NCBI GenBank assembly: GCA_020055845.1
Contig: JAGVIV010000001.1
Location: 1-37,381, forward strand
Direction: 5' to 3'
Source of the DNA: Betaproteobacteria bacterium
Lineage (GTDB): Bacteria; Pseudomonadota; Gammaproteobacteria; Burkholderiales; Gallionellaceae
DNA length: 37,381 nt
Shown: one piece after another, positions 8,678 to 17,244 of the stretch
Layout: every line of letters begins with the position of its first letter
Position numbering within the stretch: position 1 is the first letter of the stretch
Program-made: the position numbers and the translations under genes
The notes under the pieces: model-generated
Databases searched by the model: none
The model's input: the letters and a program-made list of their open reading frames with translations, nothing else
What the model was told of the DNA's origin: nothing

Positions 8678-9238
8678 ATGACAAATTCCAAAAGACCCGC
8701 CGCACGATCCCTTGATTTATCCGCCATGATTGCTGAAGTGGGCAACACACGTCAGGAAACCATGCTGGAACTGAGCACAGGACAGATACCGGCCGGAGAA
8801 TCATTCGAGCTGGAGGATGCCATCGCGGAAACGGTTCCCGCCACCGTCATCGGTGCAAACAGCTCCGGCTTTCAGACACACGAGGAGCATCGCGGCGAGC
8901 CCCGCTTCCGCGTGCGCTGGCGTGTCAGCGCCGTACTTGCAAACGGGGAAAGCTATCACGGCATCATCAAAGATATTTCCAGCAAAGGTGCGGCAATACT
9001 TTTGTCACATGACCTCAAACAAACTGCAGAAGCCAGGCTGCATATCCAGGTTCCACCCCTCAACTCGGGACAAAAACCGCACATCCTCGTGATTCGCGCA
9101 AAACTGCTGTACACCATCCACGATAACGATGAACTGCATTTCCGCAGCGGCCTGCTGTTTGAGGAGTTCAAGTCCGACGCGGATAAAAACTATCTACAAT
9201 CCCGCCTCGACAACTATTTCATCAAACCCCGCAACTAA
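8678..9238 (+). CDS. PilZ-domain protein (putative cyclic-di-GMP effector)
   Basis: 186 residues from ATG at 8678. A longer frame opens with TTG at 8615, and neither start has a convincing ribosome site. The C-terminal half is a PilZ domain with both c-di-GMP signatures: RFRVR at residues 76-80 (RxxxR) and DISSKG at 99-104 (D/NxSxxG), followed by the barrel strands VIRAKLLYTI and HFRSGLLFEEF. The first 70 residues are a weakly conserved, polar extension of unknown role. It could respond to c-di-GMP levels set in part by the HD-GYP protein encoded at 22592, but that link is only inference. Confidence 0.85.
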   Translation: MTNSKRPAARSLDLSAMIAEVGNTRQETMLELSTGQIPAGESFELEDAIAETVPATVIGANSSGFQTHEEHRGEPRFRVRWRVSAVLANGESYHGIIKDISSKGAAILLSHDLKQTAEARLHIQVPPLNSGQKPHILVIRAKLLYTIHDNDELHFRSGLLFEEFKSDADKNYLQSRLDNYFIKPRN

Positions 9239-9264
9239 ACGCGTGCACGCCACCTTACCCGGCG

Positions 9265-10695
9265 CTACTGCACGTTTGCCGAAACGAAAGCCTTAAGCTT
9301 CACCACATCCGCATCCATCACAGTACAGCGCTGCGGCAAATCTTCGATTCCCTCCAGCGCCGACGGACGTTCCGGCTTGCGCCCCAAAGCCTCGACGATG
9401 GTCTCCTCGAATTTGGCTGGCAGTGCGGTCTCCAGACAGATGAGCGGCAAGCTCGGACGACGCTGCTCCAGGCCCACTTTCAGGCCGTCTGCGGTGTGCG
9501 TGTCTATCATCACTCCGTACTCTTCCCACAGCTCGCGAATGGTCTTCAATCGGTCCTGATGCGAACTCTTACCGGAGGCAAAATGGAATTTCGACAGCTC
9601 ATTCCAGTACGGAGTCCCCTTGATGTCGAACGAGCCACCCGCATCGACCTTGCTCCAGAACTCGCGCACTTTTGCACCGTCGCGCCCGACCAGATCGAAC
9701 ACGAAGCGCTCGAAGTTGGATGCCTTGGAAATATCCATAGACGGGCTGCTGGTCTCGTAGGTGTGATCTGTGCCGCGCGGACGGTAAACGCCGGTGCGGA
9801 AAAATTCATCCAGCACATCGTTCTCGTTCGTCGCCAGAATCAACTGACCGATGGGCAAGCCCATCATGCGCGCGATGTGTCCGGCGCAAATGTTGCCGAA
9901 GTTGCCGGAAGGCACGGAGAAGGCGACCTGCTCGTCGTTGGATTTCGTCGCGGCAAAATAGCCCTTGAAGTAATACACTATCTGCGCCGATACGCGTCCC
10001 CAGTTGATCGAGTTGACCGTGCCGATCTTGTGCGCAGCCTTGTAGGCATGGTCGTTGGAGACGGCCTTCACCATATCCTGCGCGTCGTCGAACATGCCGT
10101 TGATGGCGATGTTGAAAATATTCGGGTCTTGCAGCGAATACATTTGCGCGCGCTGGAACGCGGACATCTTGCCGTTCGGCGACAGCATGAACACGCGGAT
10201 GCCGCGCTTGCCGCGCATCGCGTATTCGGCGGCAGAACCGGTATCGCCGGAAGTCGCGCCCAGAATATTCAGTTCGGCATTTTGCTTGCCCAGAGCATAC
10301 TCGAACAGATTGCCCAGCAACTGCATCGCCATGTCCTTGAACGCCAGCGTCGGGCCGTTGGAAAGCTCCTCGATGAACACGCCGTCAGTCAACTTGCGCA
10401 AGGGCGTGATCTGCGTTGCATCGCTATCCTCGCGGCCATTGCTGTACACCTCGGCGGTGTAAGTCTTGGCGATGATGGCCTTGAGGTCTGCCGCCGGAAT
10501 ATCGGTCGCGAACTTGGACAACACCGCAAACGCGAGATCGGCATACGACAACGAACGCCACGCATCCAGCTCGGCGCGTGTCACCTGCGGATACTGTTCC
10601 GGCAGATACAAACCGCCGTCCGGTGCTAAACCGCCCAGCAGGATTTCGGTGAAAGTTTTGGCGGGCGCATTGCCGCGAGTGGAGATGTATTTCAT
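9265..10695 (-). CDS. thrC: Threonine synthase
   Basis: PLP enzyme converting O-phosphohomoserine to threonine, the last step of threonine synthesis. 476 residues, the length of the long (E. coli/yeast-like) class. The N-terminus MKYISTRGNAPAKTFTEILL is diagnostic. The PLP lysine is K120 in SNGPTLAFKDMAMQLLG, and the phosphate loop is the GATSGDTGSAAEYA stretch. FSVPSGNFGNICAGHIARMMGLP is also typical. It is the last gene of a leftward operon with hom, but is separated from hom by two unrelated genes. It lies 28 bases after the DUF4276 stop and has AGGG upstream of its ATG. Confidence 0.96.
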   Translation of the reverse strand: MKYISTRGNAPAKTFTEILLGGLAPDGGLYLPEQYPQVTRAELDAWRSLSYADLAFAVLSKFATDIPAADLKAIIAKTYTAEVYSNGREDSDATQITPLRKLTDGVFIEELSNGPTLAFKDMAMQLLGNLFEYALGKQNAELNILGATSGDTGSAAEYAMRGKRGIRVFMLSPNGKMSAFQRAQMYSLQDPNIFNIAINGMFDDAQDMVKAVSNDHAYKAAHKIGTVNSINWGRVSAQIVYYFKGYFAATKSNDEQVAFSVPSGNFGNICAGHIARMMGLPIGQLILATNENDVLDEFFRTGVYRPRGTDHTYETSSPSMDISKASNFERFVFDLVGRDGAKVREFWSKVDAGGSFDIKGTPYWNELSKFHFASGKSSHQDRLKTIRELWEEYGVMIDTHTADGLKVGLEQRRPSLPLICLETALPAKFEETIVEALGRKPERPSALEGIEDLPQRCTVMDADVVKLKAFVSANVQ

Positions 10696-10723
10696 GAAAA
10701 ACCCTAATTAAAACTAACTAATT

Positions 10724-11398
10724 TCAATCAAACGCTGCCGCAGTTGGCAATAATAATTCCAGTTTCACCAGCCATTCATTAAAGTGCGGACAAGCGTTGC
10801 GCATTGCATCCAGCCCGATCTCAGAGGCAATCAATGGACCGTGAAAAGTTTTCTGGTAACCCGGCATAGCCTTCAGGATTCGTTTCGAGGGTGCGGATTC
10901 CGGACTATCGTTGATATCTTCAGGTGTCTGGTATTTGTGTGCCTGATCACCTAATGCAATAACAGTCTTATAGCTATCCGTCCATTCGGCGAACTTGCTT
11001 GGTTCCACAAACAGCAAAGCCTCAAATTCATGCACCATCAGATTTGGAATGAAATTGGCTCGCTCAATATCCTCCGCTAAGCGCGCTTCCAAAAATGATG
11101 CCTTCTGGTATCCGCTACCGTTGACAGGATATGCTTCATCCTGCTTGCCAGGAAAATCCGTAGGCAATGCGTAAAAATCAAACATGCTTGAGACATGCGC
11201 ACCGTTATCCTGTTGGCACAAGCGCTGAAGTTGGGGCTTGATCTTGGCATAACTGACAACTCCACCTTTATAGCCAGGACTAGTGCGAACGATAATCGGA
11301 GTTAGATATAATCCGAGCCGCGCATAGTGCGGCTCCAATAATTCGCGCACAAATGCTTCCTCGGTCTGCCCTTCGACCAACAGGTAAACGCGAGTCAT
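10724..11398 (-). CDS. DUF4276 family protein, TOPRIM-like partner of the AAA ATPase
   Basis: 224 residues from ATG at 11398, which overlaps the ATPase stop as ATGA. Visible motifs match the DUF4276 pattern: VYLLVEGQTEEAF (E9), SMFDFYALPTDFPG (D74, D81), MVHEFEALLFVEP (E124, E126) and INDSPESAPSKRI. An early glutamate in an hEGxTE motif followed by a spaced acidic pair resembles the metal site of TOPRIM/OLD-type nucleases, so a nuclease role is plausible but unproven. It is translationally coupled to the ATPase gene, as expected for an obligate partner. GC is low: 26 of 60 bases at 10921-10980, against 34 of 60 in thrC at 9601-9660. It sits inside the threonine operon, which suggests acquisition. 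Confidence 0.8.
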   Translation of the reverse strand: MTRVYLLVEGQTEEAFVRELLEPHYARLGLYLTPIIVRTSPGYKGGVVSYAKIKPQLQRLCQQDNGAHVSSMFDFYALPTDFPGKQDEAYPVNGSGYQKASFLEARLAEDIERANFIPNLMVHEFEALLFVEPSKFAEWTDSYKTVIALGDQAHKYQTPEDINDSPESAPSKRILKAMPGYQKTFHGPLIASEIGLDAMRNACPHFNEWLVKLELLLPTAAAFD

Positions 11399-12495
11399 CG
11401 TGCCGGTCTCCCACCCAGCAGATTCTTCTTCCACAACTCGCCCAGTGTATAGTCGTTCAGCCACTCAGCCAACCCTTCACCATTCAGGCGTTTGAAGGTA
11501 GAGGCACCACCTTGTTTGTCTACCACAACAAGATCATCCGCATCGAACTCATTGACCAACTCCACGGATTGAGTCGACACAATAAGCTGCTGAGATTCGG
11601 ATGCGGATTTCATCAACCCGCCAAGTACTGCGATAGCAAATGGATGCAAGCCCAGTTCCGGCTCATCTATCAGAATCGTAGCTGGCATGAACTCTGCAGG
11701 CTGCAACAAAACAGTAGCCAAGCAAATGAAACGTAAGGTGCCATCGGACAAAGCGCTGGCAGTAAATGGAACATCCTGTCCAGCCTCTGTCCATTCAAGC
11801 TGGATTTTTTCCTTGTTGTCGACGGTCGGTCGCAGGTAAAAATCTCCAAAGAACGGGGCCACCAATTGGATCGACTTGACGATACGTTTGTAGTGGGCCT
11901 CGTGATGATTCTTCAGACGATAGAGGAACGCAGCCAGATTACGTGCATCTTCGCGCAGGTATTCATTGTCATTGATGCCATGAACCTGCTTGACCAGCGC
12001 GCTACGGCTGGTGTCATGAAAATGATAAAGTTTCCAGCGACGCATGGCAGGCACGACGTATTCGTAAATCTTGGTTTTTCCCTTCTGCTCTTCCACATAA
12101 GTCTCAAAGTGGCCAGAACGCGGGTGCCAGCTACCATGCACGTACCACCAAAGTGCCTCATTCGCGAACATCATGCGATTATCTTGCGTTGGCTTGAGCG
12201 AAAATCGGTAGCCGTTATTGCCGAAATACATCTCAGCATGAAGCTCTTCAGTTTTCTTTCGTCCAAAATGCAATAGTGCATCCGGCCCGCCAGCATCGCC
12301 TACCGTAGCCTGAAGCTGTTTATCTAGAATACGGTTAATCAGGCGAAAGAAACCGATGAAATTAGATTTCCCAGCACCATTTGCCCCGATCAAGACATTC
12401 AGTTTCCCGAGTTCAATATCGCACTCAGCAATAGACTTATAGCCTTGCAGTACGAATCGAGAAAGTTGATTCCAATCTTGAACTTGTTTAATCAT
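11395..12495 (-). CDS. AAA family ATPase (RecF/OLD/ABC-type), first gene of a two-gene cassette
   Basis: 366 residues. SMC/ABC-like nucleotide-binding features are complete. Walker A is GANGAGKS at 37-44 following FVLQGYKSIAECDIELGKLNVLIG. An ABC-type signature LSDGTLR is at 249-255. Walker B is ILIDEPE at 274-280 with LGLHP after it, then the QLIVSTQS switch region at 303-310. Between them is a poorly conserved insertion rather than a long coiled coil. Such ATPases (AAA_21/AAA_15) often pair with TOPRIM-like or DUF proteins in antiphage modules; here the partner is the overlapping DUF4276 gene. The start lies 13 bases after hom. GC is low: 26 of 60 bases at 12061-12120, against 41 of 60 in hom at 12901-12960. 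Confidence 0.87.
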   Translation of the reverse strand: MIKQVQDWNQLSRFVLQGYKSIAECDIELGKLNVLIGANGAGKSNFIGFFRLINRILDKQLQATVGDAGGPDALLHFGRKKTEELHAEMYFGNNGYRFSLKPTQDNRMMFANEALWWYVHGSWHPRSGHFETYVEEQKGKTKIYEYVVPAMRRWKLYHFHDTSRSALVKQVHGINDNEYLREDARNLAAFLYRLKNHHEAHYKRIVKSIQLVAPFFGDFYLRPTVDNKEKIQLEWTEAGQDVPFTASALSDGTLRFICLATVLLQPAEFMPATILIDEPELGLHPFAIAVLGGLMKSASESQQLIVSTQSVELVNEFDADDLVVVDKQGGASTFKRLNGEGLAEWLNDYTLGELWKKNLLGGRPAR

Positions 12496-12508
12496 TTCTC
12501 AGTAACCG

Positions 12509-13822
12509 TTATTTACCCAGTTCTTCCATTCGAAGCTTCGTCACCTTGCCCGCCACCACGCCCAGCTTCTCGATCTTGGTGATGGCTGAGTTGATGCGCT
12601 TCTCGCGGGTTTGGTGGGTGAGCATAATGAGGTCGGTTTGGTCTTCGCCTTCGCCGGGTTCTTTTTGGATTACGGCATCGATGGAGATTTGTTCGTCGGC
12701 GAGGATGCGGGTGATGTCGGCCAGCACGCCGGGTTTGTCCTGCACGCGCAGACGCAGGTAGTAGCTGGTCGTCACGTCATCCATAGACAAAATTTTCAGA
12801 TCGGCCATCGCGTTCGGCTGGAAGGCCAGATGCGGCACGCGGTTTTGCGGGTCGGCGGTGTGCATGCGCGTCACGTCCACCAAGTCGGCGATCACCGCGC
12901 TGGCGGTAGGTTCCGCGCCCGCGCCTTTGCCGTAATACAGCGTCGCACCGACCGCATCGCCCTGCACCACGACGGCATTCATCGCGCCTTCGACGTTGGC
13001 GATCAGGCGTTTGCTCGGGATCAGTGTCGGGTGTACGCGCAGCTCCACACCTTCGGCGGTGCGCTTGGTGATGCCCAGCAGCTTGATGCGGTAGCCGAGT
13101 TGTTCGGCGTATTTGATGTCGGCGGCATCCAGTTTGGAAATGCCTTCAATGTAGGCTTTTTCGAACTGCATCGGGATGCCGAAGGCGAGCGCGGACAGGA
13201 TGGTGATCTTGTGTGCCGCGTCCACGCCTTCGATGTCGAAGGTGGGGTCGGCTTCGGCGTAGCCCAGACGCTGCGCTTCTTTGAGCACGGTGTCGAAGCT
13301 CAGCCCCTTGTCGCGCATTTCGGACAGGATAAAGTTGGTGGTGCCATTGATAATGCCCGCGATCCATTCGATGCGATTGGCAGTAAGACCTTCACGCACC
13401 GCTTTGATGATGGGGATGCCGCCCGCGACTGCCGCCTCGAATGCCACCATCACACGCATCTTCTGCGCAGCGGTGAATATCTCGTTGCCGTGTGTTGCCA
13501 GCAAAGCTTTATTGGCGGTGACCACATGTTTGCCATTGGCAATGGCTTTAAGCACCAGTTCTTTCGCCACGCCGTAGCCGCCGATGAGTTCAATGACGAT
13601 ATCCACTTCTGGATCATTCACCACAGCAAAGGCATCGTCGGTCACGCGGCAGGCTCCGCCGGTGATTTTCTTCGCGAGTTCAAGATTGCGATCCGCCACT
13701 ACAGTGATGCGAATCGAGCGTCCCGCGCGGCGTGCGATCTCTTCCGCATTGCGTTGCAGCACAGTAAATGTTCCGCCACCGACCGTGCCGATACCGAGAA
13801 GTCCTACGTTGATTGGTTTCAT
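12509..13822 (-). CDS. hom: Homoserine dehydrogenase
   Basis: Reduces aspartate semialdehyde to homoserine, the branch step to threonine and methionine. 437 residues in the standard monofunctional architecture. The Rossmann NAD(P) motif is GLLGIGTVGGGTF at the N-terminus. The catalytic domain has VAFEAAVAGGIPIIKAVREGL and GIINGTTNFILSEM. YYGKGAGAEPTASAVIADL follows, and a C-terminal ACT domain (about 350-437: YYLRLRVQDKPGVLADITRIL) gives likely feedback control by threonine. It overlaps the GNAT gene by four bases (ATGA) and is followed by the AAA/DUF4276 pair and then thrC on the same strand. Confidence 0.97.
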   Translation of the reverse strand: MKPINVGLLGIGTVGGGTFTVLQRNAEEIARRAGRSIRITVVADRNLELAKKITGGACRVTDDAFAVVNDPEVDIVIELIGGYGVAKELVLKAIANGKHVVTANKALLATHGNEIFTAAQKMRVMVAFEAAVAGGIPIIKAVREGLTANRIEWIAGIINGTTNFILSEMRDKGLSFDTVLKEAQRLGYAEADPTFDIEGVDAAHKITILSALAFGIPMQFEKAYIEGISKLDAADIKYAEQLGYRIKLLGITKRTAEGVELRVHPTLIPSKRLIANVEGAMNAVVVQGDAVGATLYYGKGAGAEPTASAVIADLVDVTRMHTADPQNRVPHLAFQPNAMADLKILSMDDVTTSYYLRLRVQDKPGVLADITRILADEQISIDAVIQKEPGEGEDQTDLIMLTHQTREKRINSAITKIEKLGVVAGKVTKLRMEELGK

Positions 13823-14256
13823 GAGAATGATTTCTTAAAGTTAAAAGCGGGAATAACAAAACCTTCGCGAAAATAAAACTTGTGTGCCTGTGTGCGCTGC
13901 GTGCCCGAATCCAGTACCAATCCGTTTGCGCCCAATTTTTTGGCAACCTCTTCAAGATGCGCGATCAAGGCGTGGCCTACACCTTCGGAACGGCGTACCT
14001 CATCGGTCACGAGATCGTCGATATAGAATTTCAATCCGTCGTAAGTGTTTTCGTGCCAGCGGTAAACGGCCAACCCGAGAACCGCCTCACCCTCAACCGC
14101 CAGCGCCATGCGCGCATCCTTCAGCACCCTCGTCATCTTGGCCATGTAATCGTCCGGCAAGTGCGGGCGCAATTGACGATGTACACTTTCGGCATGCGCC
14201 AACCACTCACTACCGGCAAGCTGCCCGTCCTCAGCAAATACTTCGACAATTTTCAT
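13819..14256 (-). CDS. GNAT-family N-acetyltransferase
   Basis: 145 residues. The GNAT core is visible: LAVYRWHENTYDGLKFYIDDLVTDEVRRSEGVGHALIAHLEEVAKKLG is motif A, with RRSEGVGHAL at the acetyl-CoA pyrophosphate loop. Motif B follows (LVLDSGTQRTQAHKFYFREGF). The acceptor substrate is unknown. It is embedded in the alaA-hom operon with ATGA overlaps at both ends (14253-14256 with alaA, 13819-13822 with hom), which implies tight co-translation rather than a casual neighbour. Confidence 0.88.
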   Translation of the reverse strand: MKIVEVFAEDGQLAGSEWLAHAESVHRQLRPHLPDDYMAKMTRVLKDARMALAVEGEAVLGLAVYRWHENTYDGLKFYIDDLVTDEVRRSEGVGHALIAHLEEVAKKLGANGLVLDSGTQRTQAHKFYFREGFVIPAFNFKKSFS

Positions 14257-15512
14257 GTCTCATGTCTCTTGCGATAGCTTTCCAGAAAGCGCGCAATGCG
14301 GCCGACCGCTTCGGTCAGGTCATCCGCATTAGGCAGAAACACGATGCGCAGATGATCGGAGTGCGGCCAGTTGAAACCGCTGCCCTGCACCACCAGCACC
14401 TTCTCCTGCTCCAACAGTTCGAGAATAAACTTCTGGTCGTTCTCGATGGGGTACATCTTGGGGTCGAGCTTGGGAAACAGATATAGCGCGGCCTTGGGTT
14501 TAACGCAGCTCACACCGGGGATTGCGGTGAGCAAGTCGTAAGCCAGATCGCGCTGTTTGGCCAAACGCCCGCCCGGTGCCACTAGGTCATTGATGCTCTG
14601 ATAGCCGCCCAGCGCCGTCTGAATCGCGAACTGTCCCTGTACGTTGGAACACAAACGCATCGAGGCAAGGATGGTCAGACCGTCGATATAGTCCTGCGCA
14701 TTTTTCTTGTTGCCGGACACGATCATCCAGCCCGCGCGATAGCCGCAGGCACGGTAATTCTTAGACAATCCGTTCATCGTCACAAACAACACGTCATCCG
14801 CCAGCGAAGCGATGGACGTATGTGTCGCGCCGTCGTACAAAACTTTGTCGTAAATCTCGTCGGCAAAAATAATGAGCTGATGTTCGCGCGCGACGGCAAT
14901 AATCTCGCGCAGCAAATCGTCGGAATACAGCGCGCCGGTCGGATTGTTCGGATTGATGACGACAATCGCCTTGGTATTGGGCGTAATTTTGCTGCGCATG
15001 TCTGCCATATCCGGCATCCACTCGTTCGCCTCGTCGCACAGATAATGGCGCGGAGTGCCGCCCGCCAGCGTCACCGCCGCCGTCCACAGCGGGTAATCCG
15101 GCGCGGGAACCAGCACTTCGTCGCCGGTGTTCAACAGCCCTTGCATGGTCATGACGATCAGCTCGGACGCGCCGTTGCCGATAAAAATATCCTCCATCCC
15201 GACCCCGGAAATATTCTTCTGCTGCGCGTAGTGCATGATGGATTTGCGCGCGGCGAACATGCCTTTGGAATCGGAATAACCCGACGAATTCGGCAGATTG
15301 TGGATCACATCCTGCTGGATCTCTTCCGGCGCTTCAAAACCGAAAGGCGCGAGATTGCCGATGTTCAATTTGATGATGCGGTGACCATCCTCTTCCATCT
15401 GTTTCGCTCGCGCCATGACCGGGCCGCGAATGTCGTAGCAGACGTTCGCCAGCTTGGTGGATTTCAGCACGGGGCGATTGGAATCGGTATCGGATGATTT
15501 GGTTTGTGTCAC
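14253..15512 (-). CDS. alaA: Alanine-type PLP aminotransferase (AlaA-like)
   Basis: Class I/II aminotransferase making alanine from pyruvate and glutamate, 419 residues from GTG at 15512. It is close to E. coli AlaA (YfbQ) along its whole length: KLANVCYDIRGPV, ASELIVMTMQGLL, PAPDYPLWTAAVTLAGG, INPNNPTGALYS, FADEIYDKVLYD, and the PLP lysine in TMNGLSKNYRACGYRAGW, then ASMRLCSNVQGQ. The conserved N-terminal turn normally read NIGNPAPFGF is NIGNLAPFGF here (Pro to Leu). It is the first gene of the GNAT-hom-(AAA-DUF4276)-thrC operon, an order common in betaproteobacteria apart from the inserted pair. Confidence 0.92.
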   Translation of the reverse strand: MTQTKSSDTDSNRPVLKSTKLANVCYDIRGPVMARAKQMEEDGHRIIKLNIGNLAPFGFEAPEEIQQDVIHNLPNSSGYSDSKGMFAARKSIMHYAQQKNISGVGMEDIFIGNGASELIVMTMQGLLNTGDEVLVPAPDYPLWTAAVTLAGGTPRHYLCDEANEWMPDMADMRSKITPNTKAIVVINPNNPTGALYSDDLLREIIAVAREHQLIIFADEIYDKVLYDGATHTSIASLADDVLFVTMNGLSKNYRACGYRAGWMIVSGNKKNAQDYIDGLTILASMRLCSNVQGQFAIQTALGGYQSINDLVAPGGRLAKQRDLAYDLLTAIPGVSCVKPKAALYLFPKLDPKMYPIENDQKFILELLEQEKVLVVQGSGFNWPHSDHLRIVFLPNADDLTEAVGRIARFLESYRKRHET

Positions 15513-15641
15513 TTTGTTCTCTCAATCTATATTTCAGGCGCGGTCGAATCCGGTAGAATCCGCCAAAATCCCTTGAAACGACGGCTTGCGGAGGCCGCAA
15601 TTCTATCCGAGCGCGCCCCCGCCAGCAAATGGAGTTAAGCC

Positions 15642-16010
15642 TTGAAACTGCACCCCTCGAACAACACCGGTCAAAAGACCTTTACCGCGCACGGCGAGGG
15701 TTATGTCGCCGTCAACGGCGAACGCTTTACCCGCCCCATCCTCGTTAGCGCCGGACAAGTACAGCGCGACTGGGGCGCGCAAGACCTCGCCACACTCACT
15801 CCGCTGCACTTCGAGCAGATTCTGTCTCTTGCCCCCGAGGTGGTGATATTCGGCACGGGGACACGGCAACACTTTCCCCCCGTGCAACTGTATCGCAGCC
15901 TGATTGATGCGGGTATCAGCGTCGAATTCATGGACACCCCTGCAGCCTGCCGCACCTACAATATCCTTGTAGCCGAAGACCGCAAGGTGATTGCGGCCGT
16001 TCTGCTATGA
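15642..16010 (+). CDS. Mth938-like (DUF498) domain protein
   Basis: 122 residues from TTG at 15642, which has GGAG seven bases upstream; no in-frame ATG is available. The sequence follows the Mth938/Xcc1710/NDUFAF3-like fold: GEGYVAVNGERFTRPILVSAG, then LSLAPEVVIFGTGTRQHFPP, IDAGISVEFMDTPAACRTYNILVAEDRKVIAAVL. FGTGTRQ and MDTPAACRTYN are the two best-conserved motifs. Molecular function in bacteria is not established. It overlaps the DUF2164 gene by four bases and is divergent from alaA. Confidence 0.88.
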   Translation: MKLHPSNNTGQKTFTAHGEGYVAVNGERFTRPILVSAGQVQRDWGAQDLATLTPLHFEQILSLAPEVVIFGTGTRQHFPPVQLYRSLIDAGISVEFMDTPAACRTYNILVAEDRKVIAAVLL

Positions 16011-16288
16011 GCATCAAGCTTTCCAAGCAGGCGCGCGCAGAGGCCGTCGCCTCCATAGAACGCTATTTCAAGGAAAACCTTGAGCAATATATGGATCAAA
16101 GATTAGGCAATATCGCCGCCGAAGCACTGCTCGACTTCTGCTTGCAAGAGATAGCCCCGACGGTCTATAACAAAGCCGTTGCCGATGTTCAGGAAAAACT
16201 CCAGGCAAGAGTGATGGAGCTGGATATCGAGACACACGAAGAAGAGTTCCAGTTTTGGAAAAAGCCGAACCTCCCCGCTAAAAAATAG
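16007..16288 (+). CDS. DUF2164 family protein
   Basis: 93 residues, starting with ATGA over the stop of the Mth938-like gene. The pattern IKLSKQARAEAVASIERYFKENLEQ...GNIAAEALLDFCLQEIAPTVYNKAVADVQEKL matches the small all-helical DUF2164 family (the LLDFxLxEIxPxxYNxA motif is diagnostic). No enzyme motif is present and function is unknown. The coupling to the upstream gene suggests a shared operon, with the MoxR gene following 12 bases later. Confidence 0.8.
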   Translation: MSIKLSKQARAEAVASIERYFKENLEQYMDQRLGNIAAEALLDFCLQEIAPTVYNKAVADVQEKLQARVMELDIETHEEEFQFWKKPNLPAKK

Positions 16289-16300
16289 AACGCAAAAAAT

Positions 16301-17218
16301 ATGAACCATCCCCTGCACAAGGTCATCGCCCAGACCGAACAAGTCATCCTCGGCAAACCCCGCCAGATCAGGCTCGCGCTCACCTGCCTGCTCGCGCGCG
16401 GCCATCTGCTCATCGAAGATTTGCCCGGCGTGGGCAAGACCACGCTGGCACATGTGCTGGCCAAGACCCTGGGCCTGCAGTTCCAGCGCATCCAGTTCAC
16501 CAGCGACATGCTGCCTTCCGACATCCTCGGTGTTTCCATTTTCCAGCGCGACAGCGGAGATTTTAAATTCCATGCCGGCCCGATCTTCGCGCAGATGATC
16601 TTGGCCGACGAGGTGAACCGTGCCACGCCGAAGACACAGAGTGCATTGCTGGAAGCGATGGAGGAACAACAGGTCACCAGCGAAGGCGAAACGCGGCCGC
16701 TGCCCGCCCCGTTCTTTGTGATTGCGACGCAGAACCCGAGCAACCAGATTGGCACATTCCCTCTGCCGGAATCGCAACTCGACCGTTTCCTGATGCGCAT
16801 CCAGCTGGGTTACCCAGATGCGCAAGCGGAACGCGGGCTATTGTCTGGGGTGGACAGACGCGACATCGTCGCCAATCTCACGCCTCAGATCGGAGTCGCC
16901 GAATTGCAGGGCCTGCAGCAACAAGCCCGGCAAGTGTTCGTCGCACCGGCTCTGCTCGACTACGTGCAGGCCATCCTGCGCCACACCCGCGAATCGGCGC
17001 GTTATACCCACGGTCTCTCCCCGCGCGCCGGACTCTCTTTGCTCGCGGCCGCACGCGCTTGGGCATTACTGGATGGACGCGATGCCGTCAGCCCGGAAGA
17101 CATCCAGGCTGTTCTCCCCGGCGTTGCCGGCCACCGCCTACAAAGCATTCAGGACACCCAGAATTCAGCGGGAGATCAATTGGCGCGCGAATTGATTGAA
17201 GCGGTCGCCATCCCCTAA
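16301..17218 (+). CDS. MoxR-family AAA+ ATPase
   Basis: 305 residues. The MoxR core is complete: Walker A LPGVGKTTLA (about 41-50), QRIQFTSDMLPSDILG, Walker B in MILADEVNRATPKTQSALLEAMEE, sensor 1 FFVIATQNPSNQIGTFPLPESQLDRF, and the C-terminal lid with the sensor 2 arginine in HGLSPRAGLSLLAAARAWA. MoxR proteins are chaperone-like ATPases usually followed by DUF58/VWA genes. None follows here; the next gene is convergent and unrelated. The partner must therefore be elsewhere or absent. Confidence 0.93.
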   Translation: MNHPLHKVIAQTEQVILGKPRQIRLALTCLLARGHLLIEDLPGVGKTTLAHVLAKTLGLQFQRIQFTSDMLPSDILGVSIFQRDSGDFKFHAGPIFAQMILADEVNRATPKTQSALLEAMEEQQVTSEGETRPLPAPFFVIATQNPSNQIGTFPLPESQLDRFLMRIQLGYPDAQAERGLLSGVDRRDIVANLTPQIGVAELQGLQQQARQVFVAPALLDYVQAILRHTRESARYTHGLSPRAGLSLLAAARAWALLDGRDAVSPEDIQAVLPGVAGHRLQSIQDTQNSAGDQLARELIEAVAIP

Positions 17219-17244
17219 ACAGGATAAACAGGAACAGCAGAAGT

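Noticed and set aside
12611-13876. 421-codon open frame on the plus strand
   Set aside because: It is the antisense shadow of hom (and the end of the GNAT gene); composition is dominated by His/Arg/Gly/Val as expected from reverse reading of GC-rich codons and no domain is recognisable.
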